Assembly: GCF_018860745.1 (NCBI RefSeq)
Contig: NZ_JAHKPY010000005.1
Span: 1-64,000, forward strand
Source: Zobellia uliginosa
GTDB taxonomy: Bacteria; Bacteroidota; Bacteroidia; Flavobacteriales; Flavobacteriaceae
Reading direction: 5' to 3'
Length of the DNA stretch: 64,000 bases
The stretch's first letter is position 1. Every line of letters starts with the position of its first letter. Shown here piece after piece: positions 19,013 to 27,786 of the stretch. The position numbers and the translations under genes were made by a program. Under the pieces are notes generated by a model, which saw only the letters and a program-made list of their open reading frames with translations, was not told where the DNA came from and made no database searches.

Positions 19013-20326
19013 ATGAGAAATACAAACTGGATTTTTGCATTTTTTTTATTCGGTACAATGCTTCTATGCTCCTGCTCAAATGACGATGGGCCATCAACAC
19101 CCGATCCCGTGGCCAAGGAAGAAACCACTGAGGAAGAGGCAATCGAAGAAGAAGAAGAAGAAGAAGTCGCCAACAATGCACCAGGGCCATTTAATTTAAT
19201 AGGGGTAACGGACGGTGCCGTGGGCGTAGATGTATATCCTACTTTTAGCTGGCAGGCCGCTACAGACCCTGATGATGATGCCGTAAGTTATGACCTATAT
19301 TTGGGTTTGGCAGAAGACCCTACAGAAATCTATGCGGAAAACCTAAGTGACACGAGATTTGAAGTAATAAACCGTTTAAACACCTATGATAGCTATTATT
19401 GGAAAGTAATTGCCAAAGACACCGAAAACGCTTCGATAAGTAGCGAAACCAACGAATTTACCATTAGGGGCCTTAACTTACCAACAGAACCCGTCTCTAC
19501 CGAAGCGGCTTTCTCAAAAAGAAGTTATCATACCTCCGTAATTTTTGATAACAAACTTTGGGTCATTGGCGGATATGATGGTAATTTTAAAAACGATGTA
19601 TGGTTCAGTACGGATGGGAATACGTGGACTGAGGCTACTGCCAGTGGGCCTTTTTCTCCCAGGTATAATCATACCTCCCAAATTTTTGATAACAAACTTT
19701 GGGTCATTGGTGGATATGATGGTAGTCGTAAAAACGATGTTTGGTTCAGTACGGATGGGAATACGTGGACGGAAGCTACTGCAAGTGCGCCTTTTTCTCC
19801 CAGAAACTCCCATACCTCCGTGGTTTTTGATGACAAACTTTGGGTCATTGGTGGAATTGATGATAATTACAAAAACGATGTTTGGTTCAGCACGGATGGG
19901 AATACGTGGACGGAAGCTACTGACAGTGCCCCTTTTTCTCCCAGGTATAATCATACCTCCGTAATATTTGATAACAAACTTTGGGTCATTGGTGGATATG
20001 ATGGTAGTCGTAAAAACGATGTATGGTTCAGTACGGATGGGAATACGTGGACTGAGGCTACTGCCAGTGCTCCTTTTTCTCCCAGAGAATCCCATACCTC
20101 CGTGGTTTTTGATGACAAACTTTGGGTCATTGGTGGACAGGACTCCGGTAGTTTTAAAAACGATGTTTGGTCAAGTACGGATGGGAATACGTGGATGGAA
20201 GCTACTGACAGTGCGCCTTTTTCTCCCAGATATTATCATACCTCCGTGGTTTTTGATGACAAACTTTGGGTCATTGGTGGATATGAAGACGGTGGCAGGG
20301 AAAACGATGTATGGGCACTGGAATAG
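19013..20326 (+). CDS. kelch-repeat beta-propeller lipoprotein, six blades
   Basis: 437 residues. A lipoprotein signal (LLCSC) leads to a Glu-rich linker with seven Glu. A fibronectin-III-like domain (about 62-160; GPFNLIGVTDGAVGVDVYPT) follows, then kelch-type blades of about 47 residues with the pattern HTSVVFDDKLWVIGG ... KNDVWFSTDGNTWTEAT. I count five full blades and one truncated blade ending VWALE. Blades are almost identical to each other. It probably makes a surface binding propeller. It is a tandem paralogue of the next gene, and both have their own ECF motif and terminator. Confidence 0.88.
   Translation: MRNTNWIFAFFLFGTMLLCSCSNDDGPSTPDPVAKEETTEEEAIEEEEEEEVANNAPGPFNLIGVTDGAVGVDVYPTFSWQAATDPDDDAVSYDLYLGLAEDPTEIYAENLSDTRFEVINRLNTYDSYYWKVIAKDTENASISSETNEFTIRGLNLPTEPVSTEAAFSKRSYHTSVIFDNKLWVIGGYDGNFKNDVWFSTDGNTWTEATASGPFSPRYNHTSQIFDNKLWVIGGYDGSRKNDVWFSTDGNTWTEATASAPFSPRNSHTSVVFDDKLWVIGGIDDNYKNDVWFSTDGNTWTEATDSAPFSPRYNHTSVIFDNKLWVIGGYDGSRKNDVWFSTDGNTWTEATASAPFSPRESHTSVVFDDKLWVIGGQDSGSFKNDVWSSTDGNTWMEATDSAPFSPRYYHTSVVFDDKLWVIGGYEDGGRENDVWALE
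19145..19165 (+). repeat. GAA microsatellite (7 units)
   Basis: Seven GAA units encode the Glu linker of the six-blade kelch lipoprotein. The paralogue at 20586 has nine. Confidence 0.9.
19521..20320 (+). repeat. tandem kelch repeats, about 141-144 bp unit
   Basis: Six successive units of near-identical DNA. Each carries the same segments for DNKLWVIGG and TDGNTWTEA. The high identity keeps other reading frames open, which produces spurious long ORFs. Confidence 0.92.
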
Positions 20327-20353
20327 ATTTTAAAATAGCAACAAAATTTAAAC

Positions 20354-20384
20354 AAAAAACCGAGGTTTAAACCTTGGTTTTTTT
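20354..20384 (+). terminator. shared-type terminator 3
   Basis: Stem CCGAGGTTT / AAACCTTGG with one G-T pair and flanking A and T runs. Confidence 0.9.
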
Positions 20385-20393
20385 ATGCTATAT

Positions 20394-20420
20394 GTTAACC
20401 TTTTTAATCTTCTAACATTA
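20394..20420 (+). promoter_or_regulatory. candidate ECF promoter (site F)
   Basis: GTTAACCTT from 20394, 14 nt after AAC, then AACATTATA from 20414. The flanking ATGCTATAT is shared with site E. The start codon is at 20454. Confidence 0.55.
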
Positions 20421-20453
20421 TAATAAAACCAATCAATTTTTGAAACGACAATT

Positions 20454-21638
<1,185 letters not shown>

Positions 21639-21665
21639 ATTTTAAAATTGCAACAAAATTTAAAC

Positions 21666-21695
21666 AAAAAACCGAGGTTTAAACCTCGGTTTTTT
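21666..21695. terminator. shared-type terminator 4, bidirectional, overlapping lipB end
   Basis: Perfect stem CCGAGGTTT / AAACCTCGG with A and T runs on both sides, so it can act for the kelch gene and for convergent lipB. The lipB stop codon (21681-21679) lies inside the hairpin. Confidence 0.88.
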
Positions 21696-22395
21696 GTTTT
21701 ATCAATTCAGCCTCAAAAAGATTTTCAAAATGTTTCTGAAGTTTTTGCTTTACCTCTTCCAAGTCAACCTCCTGTATTCCTAGTTCTACATTTAAAGAAG
21801 TAACCGCCTTACCTTTTATCCCACAGGGAATCATTAGATCAAAATAACCTAAATCGGCATTTACGTTTAAGGCAAAACCGTGCATGGTTACCCAACGGCT
21901 GGCCCGTACGCCCATGGCACAAATTTTTCTGGCAAACGGCGTGCCCACATCTAACCAAACTCCGGTTTCACCTTCGGAGCGTTCCGCTTTCAATCCGTAT
22001 TCGGCTAAAGCAAGAATGACCATTTCTTCTAAAAATCTAAGGTATTTATGGATATCGGTAAAGAAATTATCAAGATCTAAAATAGGGTAACCAACTATCT
22101 GCCCAGGTCCGTGATACGTAATATCACCTCCTCTATTTATCTTATAAAATTTGGCGTTTTTTGCAGCAAGTTCCTCTTTGCTTATCAAGAGGTTGGCAAA
22201 ATCGCCACTCTTCCCTAAAGTATACACATGAGGGTGTTCTACAAACAAAAAGTGATTGGGAGTGGGTTCATTAGCCGGCCCACGACGATTACTGATTTTT
22301 ACATCTACCGTTTGTTTAAAAAGCTCTTCTTGGTAATCCCAAGTGTCCTTATAGTCTTTCAACCCTAAATCCTGTAAATACACCTTCTTGTTCAT
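21679..22395 (-). CDS. lipB: octanoyl-(acyl carrier protein):protein transferase
   Basis: 238 residues, cytoplasmic. It moves octanoate from acyl carrier protein to lipoyl domains, the first step of lipoate synthesis. The family signature RGGDITYHGPGQ is at residues 88-99. The catalytic pair is K157 (FARKICAMGVR) and C191 (MIPCGI). The last residues are Glu-Val-rich and end inside the shared terminator. A TATCTTTG box lies only 4 bp before the ATG. lipA is not in the window. Confidence 0.95.
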   Translation of the reverse strand: MNKKVYLQDLGLKDYKDTWDYQEELFKQTVDVKISNRRGPANEPTPNHFLFVEHPHVYTLGKSGDFANLLISKEELAAKNAKFYKINRGGDITYHGPGQIVGYPILDLDNFFTDIHKYLRFLEEMVILALAEYGLKAERSEGETGVWLDVGTPFARKICAMGVRASRWVTMHGFALNVNADLGYFDLMIPCGIKGKAVTSLNVELGIQEVDLEEVKQKLQKHFENLFEAELIKQKTEV

Positions 22396-22399
22396 GGCA

Positions 22400-22407
22400 C
22401 AAAGATA
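22400..22407 (-). promoter_or_regulatory. -7 box of lipB promoter
   Basis: TATCTTTG on the minus strand matches the Bacteroidota consensus TAnnTTTG. It is so close to the ATG that the transcript would be leaderless or nearly so. No clear -33 TTG is seen. Confidence 0.45.
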
Positions 22408-22422
22408 AGAAAAGGTTATGGC

Positions 22423-23160
22423 CTATTTTTCTAACTCTACCTCTATCAAAATTGACTCCGGGTCCTTTATCATATCTAAAAAGTTAACCTCATAGATCAT
22501 GGTTTTCCCATCCATAGAAAAAGTGGCTTCTTCCACATTGGTAGACTTTACCCGTTTTGGAAAGTGGTATTTAAAGGTGTATGTAGAGCTGGACAAGAAC
22601 ATTTCCGCAGTTTCAAGACTATCTATACTTTTCTGAAACAATTCAGTATCCGTTATCGTCGCCTTACGCTCAAACTTGCCCTTTTTAAAAGTATAATCAA
22701 CCTGAGTTGCTTCATTAGCGGAATTTTTTGGCATAGGCTTACTACCAGCTGCAGGACCTATGGAACTAGCACTCTGGAAAGCATTGAAAGCATCGTTCAC
22801 TTCGGATACATCCTTAAAATCCGTAAACATTTCAAAATTCATAATACCCTTTTCAGCATCCATCATCATGTGAAGACTAAAAGGTTCTAACTTTTTAAGT
22901 TCTGCTTGTTGTTCTTGAGATAATTGGGCAATACTATCCTTTTTCTCCCGCAGCAAATCTTTAAAAACAATAGTGGAATCAATTACCTCCTCTAATTGGG
23001 TTGAATCTGATGAAGGCAACATCTGTAACATCTCTCCCCCATCAAAGCCAATGTTCATCTTTCCTGTTCCATCTGCTTTAAAATGGATTTCTTCGGTAAA
23101 ATTGCAGGCTACAAAAAGCACAGTGATAAACACCGTTGCCAAGATTCTAAATAACTTCAT
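22423..23160 (-). CDS. lipoprotein of unknown function
   Basis: 245 residues. The signal peptide has lipobox FVAC (Cys19). The mature protein begins NFTEEIHFKADGTGKMNIGFDGGEML, a beta-hairpin-like start, and continues with Lys/Glu-rich helices. I see no enzymatic motif. Similar small lipoproteins with an initial EEI.F..dGSG pattern occur in Bacteroidota without known function. The YqaE-like gene precedes it by 11 bp on the same strand, so the two may form a unit. Confidence 0.75.
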   Translation of the reverse strand: MKLFRILATVFITVLFVACNFTEEIHFKADGTGKMNIGFDGGEMLQMLPSSDSTQLEEVIDSTIVFKDLLREKKDSIAQLSQEQQAELKKLEPFSLHMMMDAEKGIMNFEMFTDFKDVSEVNDAFNAFQSASSIGPAAGSKPMPKNSANEATQVDYTFKKGKFERKATITDTELFQKSIDSLETAEMFLSSSTYTFKYHFPKRVKSTNVEEATFSMDGKTMIYEVNFLDMIKDPESILIEVELEK

Positions 23161-23171
23161 AGAATATTATT

Positions 23172-23327
23172 TTAATTGGGGTTGTTCAATATGACCAATG
23201 CAGCAATGACACCAGGGACCCAGCCGCAGAAAGTCAAAAGTAGAACAATTAGAAAAGACCCACAACCTTTACCGATAACCGCAAGCGGAGGAAAGACAAT
23301 AGCTAATAACACACGTAAAAAACTCAT
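23172..23327 (-). CDS. YqaE/Pmp3-family small membrane protein (51 aa)
   Basis: ATG at 23327, TAA at 23174-23172. The protein has two hydrophobic helices (LRVLLAIVFPPLAVIGKG and IVLLLTFCGWVPGVIAALVIL). The PPLAV and GWVPGVIAALVI segments match the conserved core of the YqaE/Pmp3 (UPF0057) family, whose members are stress-related membrane proteolipids. The gene lies between the lipoprotein gene and lysS. Confidence 0.85.
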   Translation of the reverse strand: MSFLRVLLAIVFPPLAVIGKGCGSFLIVLLLTFCGWVPGVIAALVILNNPN

Positions 23328-23518
23328 TTTGATTTTATTTTATTGATTGATGATGTACTTATATGACGCAATAACAATCAACTTGTTACAAATTTCAACT
23401 AAAAATTGATAGGCAACTACTCGCCATTTCATCCTAATCATTTATCACATTCATACAAACAGAATGCCAAGCTTATAATTTCATATTACTAGATGCATAT
23501 AGTAAACTTCCGATAGCT

Positions 23519-23526
23519 TATATTTG
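23519..23526 (+). promoter_or_regulatory. -7 box of lysS promoter
   Basis: TATATTTG at 23519-23526 followed by CAGCC, 19 bp before the lysS ATG. The initiator tRNA gene has the same TATATTTGCAGCC string. Confidence 0.6.
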
Positions 23527-23545
23527 CAGCCTTAAATAGTAAAAA

Positions 23546-25237
23546 ATGCAACTGTCGGAACAAGAAATTATTAGAAGAGAAAAATTGACCAAATTGCGCG
23601 AATTGGGCATTAACCCCTATCCCGCTGCTTTATACCCTGTGGATGCAAATTCCAAGGGAATTAAATCCGATTATAAGGAAGGTAAGAAGGTGGTCATTTC
23701 AGGTAGATTGATGTCTAGAAGAATTCAGGGCAAGGCTTCTTTTGCCGAGTTGCAGGACAGTGAAGGCCGCATTCAAGTTTATTTTAACCGGGACGAAATC
23801 TGTACCGGAGAAGATAAAGGTCTTTACAATGACGTTTATAAGAAATTATTAGATATAGGTGATATCATTGGTATTGAAGGTGAACTTTTCACTACTCAAG
23901 TTGGAGAGAAAACGGTTATGGTCAAAAACTTTTCGCTTTTAAGCAAATCGTTACGCCCATTACCTTTACCCAAAAAAGATTCTGAAGGCAAGGTTTTTGA
24001 TGAATTTAATGACCCGGAAATGAGATACCGCCAACGGTATGTAGATTTGGTGGTCAACCCAAAAGTAAAAGAGACCTTTATAAAGCGTACCAAGATTACG
24101 AACAGTATTCGTGAGTTTTATAATGAAGCAGGTTACTTGGAAGTAGAAACTCCTATACTTCAGCCTATACCTGGTGGTGCCGCTGCTAGACCGTTTTTAA
24201 CGCATCATAATGCATTGAACATTCCTTTATATTTAAGAATAGCGAATGAGCTTTACCTGAAAAGACTAATTGTTGGAGGGTTTGATGGTGTTTATGAGTT
24301 TTCCAAGGATTTCCGTAATGAGGGAATGGACCGTACCCACAACCCTGAGTTTACCGTAATGGAACTCTATGTAGCCTATAAGGATTACAACTGGATGATG
24401 GACACCACCGAAAAATTACTAGAGAAGATTGCTCTAGATGCCAACGGAACGTCCAAAGTTACCGTAGGTGATAACGTAATTGAATTTAAAGCTCCATATG
24501 CCAGAGTACCTATTTTAGAAGCCATAAAAATTCATACCGGTAAAGATGTTGCAGGAATGCCCGAAGATGAACTTAGGGAAACTGCAAGAGGTCTTGGTAT
24601 TGAAGTTGATGAAACTATGGGTATCGGCAAGTTGATAGATGAAATCTTTGGTGAAAAATGTGAGCATCATTATGTACAGCCTACATTCATTACCGACTAT
24701 CCAAAAGAGATGAGTCCGCTTACCAAAGAGCACAGAGATAATCCCGCACTTACGGAACGTTTTGAATTAATGGTTAACGGTAAAGAACTGGCAAATGCCT
24801 ATTCTGAGCTTAACGATCCTATTGAACAGCGTGAGCGTTTTGAAGAGCAACTAAAACTTTCTGAAAAAGGCGATGATGAAGCAATGTTCATTGACCAGGA
24901 TTTCTTACGTGCCCTTGAGTATGGTATGCCTCCTACATCCGGTATTGGTATTGGTATTGACCGTTTGGTAATGTTAATGACCAACAATTCTTCTATTCAA
25001 GAAGTGTTGTTCTTCCCGCAAATGAGACCTGAAAAGAAAGCAATAGAATTAACTGATGAAGAAAAAGCAATTGTGGAGCTACTTAAACCCTCCGGTGCTA
25101 TGGAATTAGCAGACTTAAAAACAAAAGCTGGACTTAGCGGTAAAAAATGGGATAAGTCTATGAAGGCTTTGGCAAAGCACGGCCTTACTTCGGTTGTGGT
25201 TGATGGTGATTCTAAAACCGTTCAGTTGAAGTCATAA
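23546..25237 (+). CDS. lysS: lysyl-tRNA synthetase, class II
   Basis: 563 residues. It has an N-terminal OB-fold anticodon-binding domain (about 45-150; [18 protein letters not shown]) and a class II catalytic core with motif 2 ([15 protein letters not shown]) and motif 3 ([12 protein letters not shown]). It charges tRNA-Lys with lysine. The C-terminal addition of about 60 residues after motif 3 ([25 protein letters not shown]) looks like a small helical or winged-helix domain. It makes the protein longer than the roughly 500-residue E. coli enzyme. Confidence 0.97.
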   Translation: MQLSEQEIIRREKLTKLRELGINPYPAALYPVDANSKGIKSDYKEGKKVVISGRLMSRRIQGKASFAELQDSEGRIQVYFNRDEICTGEDKGLYNDVYKKLLDIGDIIGIEGELFTTQVGEKTVMVKNFSLLSKSLRPLPLPKKDSEGKVFDEFNDPEMRYRQRYVDLVVNPKVKETFIKRTKITNSIREFYNEAGYLEVETPILQPIPGGAAARPFLTHHNALNIPLYLRIANELYLKRLIVGGFDGVYEFSKDFRNEGMDRTHNPEFTVMELYVAYKDYNWMMDTTEKLLEKIALDANGTSKVTVGDNVIEFKAPYARVPILEAIKIHTGKDVAGMPEDELRETARGLGIEVDETMGIGKLIDEIFGEKCEHHYVQPTFITDYPKEMSPLTKEHRDNPALTERFELMVNGKELANAYSELNDPIEQRERFEEQLKLSEKGDDEAMFIDQDFLRALEYGMPPTSGIGIGIDRLVMLMTNNSSIQEVLFFPQMRPEKKAIELTDEEKAIVELLKPSGAMELADLKTKAGLSGKKWDKSMKALAKHGLTSVVVDGDSKTVQLKS

Positions 25238-25264
25238 AACATTATAAATTTTAATTTTATTTGA

Positions 25265-25297
25265 GCCCAATTCATCAAAATGAATTGGGCTTTTTTT
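25265..25297 (+). terminator. lysS terminator
   Basis: A 10-bp stem (25265-25274 with 25281-25290), followed by seven T. Confidence 0.93.
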
Positions 25298-25394
25298 GTT
25301 TTTCCCCAATTCTCCCTCCAAAGATTCTTAACTACCGCTATTAATTTTCAAAAGAAAAAGAAAAAACATAGCTTAGGAGTCCTAATTCAATACC

Positions 25395-26825
25395 ATGGAA
25401 CTCAGTAAAAAAGCCGGACTCTTTATCGGCCCTATTCTTTTTTTTATAATTCGATTTTTACCTTTTGATTTGGTCTCCGAAAAAGGAGATGCCGTAATTG
25501 CCGTTGCCGTTTGGATGGTTATTTGGTGGATTACAGAAGCTGTTTCCATTTCAGTTACCGCGCTGCTACCCCTACTCCTATTCCCCTTTCTCAAAATTAT
25601 GGATATTGGAGATGTGGGTGCTAACTATGGAAGCCCGATCATCTTTCTTTTTTTTGGCGGCTTTGTTCTCGCCTTGGCCTTGGAGAAAGTAAACTTGCAC
25701 AAACGCATTGCCCTGAACATCATTAAAATTACAGGTACTACGCCTAATAAAGTAGTACTGGGGTTTATGATCGCCACGGCATCTTTAAGCATGTGGATAA
25801 GCAATACCGCTACCACTGTAGTAATGCTGCCTATTGCCATGTCAGTTATAAATCTTTTGGTCAATGATGCGGACGGTTTTACCAAAAGCGACCAAAATTT
25901 TGCCCTTTCGGTGATGTTGGGAATCGCCTTTTCTGCCAATGCCGGAGGTGTAGCGACGGTCATAGGCACACCGCCCAACTCCGTCATGATAGGTCTTCTT
26001 GAAAATGAATACAATATTGAAATCTCTTTTCTGAAATGGATGGTTCTTGGTGTTCCTTTCTCTGCTTTAATGATATGGATCAGTTATTTGGTTTTGGTTA
26101 AATGGATGTATCCTAATCGCGACCTCGTGTTTTCCGCATCAAAAGATGTCATTAGTGCTGAGTTGAAAAAATTGGGAACTATGAGTGGAAAAGAAAAAAT
26201 GGTACTTGCCATATTTGGGGTCACTGTTTTCTTATGGATTTTTAGAACGGTTATTAACGGTTTATTCCCTGCCCTTAAATTAAATGATACCATGATCAGT
26301 ATCATGGCCGCCATAGCCATGTTCTCCATTCCCTATAATATGAAAAAAGGAGATTTTATTCTTGTTTGGAAGGACACTCAAAAATTGGCTTGGGGCATAT
26401 TAGTTCTTTTTGGCGGAGGGTTGGCCTTGGCCAAAGGCATGTCCGTAAGCGGTATTGTAGATATGGTGTCCGCTGCTATTGGTGACAGTCATGTGAGCGT
26501 CCTATTCACCGCCATACTTTTGATCACACTTATGTTATTTATGACGGAACTTATGAGCAATGTAGCTTTAATTGCCGTACTTGCTCCAGTGGTAGCCGGA
26601 ATTGCAATTGGATTAAACGTTCCCGTACTCTATTTATTAATACCCGTTACCATAGCCAGTAGCTGTGCGTTCATGCTTCCTATGGCCACACCACCAAATG
26701 CTATTGTCTTTGCAAGTGGCTACGTTAAAGTGGGAGAAATGGCTCGTGTAGGTGTAATTCTGAATATTATAGCCGTAGCTCTACTCGTACTTATGTTTCA
26801 GTTTGTTGTACCGTTGTTATTTTGA
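25395..26825 (+). CDS. SLC13/DASS-family sodium:anion (dicarboxylate) symporter
   Basis: 476 residues of almost continuous hydrophobic helices. Both SNT/TPPN-type substrate-site motifs of the divalent-anion:sodium symporters are visible: SNTATTVVMLP and VIGTPPNSVM in the first half, and ELMSNVALIAVLAPV and MATPPNAIVF in the second, reflecting the inverted repeat of the family. It probably imports dicarboxylates such as succinate, or sulfate-like anions; substrate not resolvable here. It is a single-gene unit after the lysS terminator. Confidence 0.9.
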   Translation: MELSKKAGLFIGPILFFIIRFLPFDLVSEKGDAVIAVAVWMVIWWITEAVSISVTALLPLLLFPFLKIMDIGDVGANYGSPIIFLFFGGFVLALALEKVNLHKRIALNIIKITGTTPNKVVLGFMIATASLSMWISNTATTVVMLPIAMSVINLLVNDADGFTKSDQNFALSVMLGIAFSANAGGVATVIGTPPNSVMIGLLENEYNIEISFLKWMVLGVPFSALMIWISYLVLVKWMYPNRDLVFSASKDVISAELKKLGTMSGKEKMVLAIFGVTVFLWIFRTVINGLFPALKLNDTMISIMAAIAMFSIPYNMKKGDFILVWKDTQKLAWGILVLFGGGLALAKGMSVSGIVDMVSAAIGDSHVSVLFTAILLITLMLFMTELMSNVALIAVLAPVVAGIAIGLNVPVLYLLIPVTIASSCAFMLPMATPPNAIVFASGYVKVGEMARVGVILNIIAVALLVLMFQFVVPLLF

Positions 26826-26863
26826 AGTTTAGCTTACACCATAAAAAAACTATAGAAAAGCAC

Positions 26864-26890
26864 AAAACCCCTGTTTTAAACAGAGGTTCA
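26864..26890 (-). terminator. hairpin between the symporter and the repeat protein gene
   Basis: Near-perfect stem (26866-26876 with 26878-26888). On the minus strand it is followed by a T-rich stretch, so it most likely ends the gene at 26919. Confidence 0.55.
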
Positions 26891-26918
26891 GCTAGCTAAT
26901 TCAAATAATTTACAATGG

Positions 26919-27326
26919 TTAATTGTTCCTTATATACGGATCAAAGCCGTTTGGTAGATGTTTCTTTGTGTCAAAATCGAAAGAAATTTCGTCATTTGCA
27001 TCAATGTAATTAAAACCTTCTACATCCGTAGGGAATGCATACGCGTTAAAGTCTTCCGGAAGATATTTTTTAGTATTTAAAATGACTTTAGCATCAGACT
27101 CAATAAATTCAATTGCACCTAGATTTACATAAATATCATTGGCATCAAAATCTTCAGGCAAATAATCTGCAGTATCAAAGCCTAAATCAAAATCGGTATC
27201 TTCATCAATATAATTAATGGAATGAATAACCGTCTCATCTTTTTCGGTTAATGGATCTGCTGCAAAAACTCCGTTTGCAAATATAAGACCCAATATCATA
27301 CTTATTTTTAAACTCTTGTTGTTCAT
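26919..27326 (-). CDS. small secreted acidic repeat protein
   Basis: 135 residues with a signal peptide (to about residue 22, GVFAA). The mature part is acidic and has three degenerate repeats of about 35 residues, each with an FDT/LNT start, then a LP-DF/GF core (YLPEDFDAN, YLPEDFNAY, HLPNGFDPY). Between them lie IEF/NYID-type strands. I do not recognise the family. The regular Asp spacing would allow calcium binding, but no canonical EF-hand or dockerin is present. Confidence 0.7.
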   Translation of the reverse strand: MNNKSLKISMILGLIFANGVFAADPLTEKDETVIHSINYIDEDTDFDLGFDTADYLPEDFDANDIYVNLGAIEFIESDAKVILNTKKYLPEDFNAYAFPTDVEGFNYIDANDEISFDFDTKKHLPNGFDPYIRNN

Positions 27327-27786
27327 AACGTTGTAAATTTATTTACGAGTCTATATAACGTGGAAAGATCTCTTTATTGTTCTTTAAATTTTGTGGGAGC
27401 TTTCTTTAAAAAGAAGAAATAATCAAATTCACAAAATGCATAGGGAAACTATATGAAGTTCGCATTATCCGGTTAAATAATTTGCTAGACACGCACCTTT
27501 TACCACACATTTTTATTACAGAAAAATTTGCGTTTTTTTTATATCAATACATACTTTTAAATTTTGCAGTACGGCTCATCGTTATTTTGTGTTACTCACC
27601 GATGTTCCAAAAAATTACAAGTATCTAAAAATAAGATCAAACCCCTTAAATCTTGTCTTATAAAACCTGAACAGACCTTAAAAGGTAAAGGAACAAAATG
27701 TTATATTTACCACAATTAGTAAGAATGTCATGTAATCATGGTCTTACGGCATTTCATTACATATCTAAAACATAATCAAAGCTTAC
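27327..27786. other. 460-bp divergent intergenic region
   Basis: Separates two divergent genes. It contains a short inverted repeat GTAAAT-TT-ATTTAC at 27333-27346 close to the minus-strand start, and a TATATTTA box near 27701 that could serve the metalloprotease gene. No further open frame is convincing. Confidence 0.45.

Noticed and set aside
19514-20333. Long open frames on both strands inside the first kelch array (139, 121 and 193 codons)
   Set aside because: The repeat unit length is a multiple of three and units are nearly identical, so any frame free of stops in one unit stays open throughout. None has a signal peptide, plausible start context or non-repeat sequence.
22487-22495. GTTAACCT inside the lipoprotein gene at 22423-23160
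   Set aside because: It lies within a coding region, has no AACATWAA at the right distance and no gene start follows.
25625-26014. 129-codon minus-strand frame inside the SLC13 symporter gene
   Set aside because: Shadow of a hydrophobic-protein gene; no own promoter or domain.
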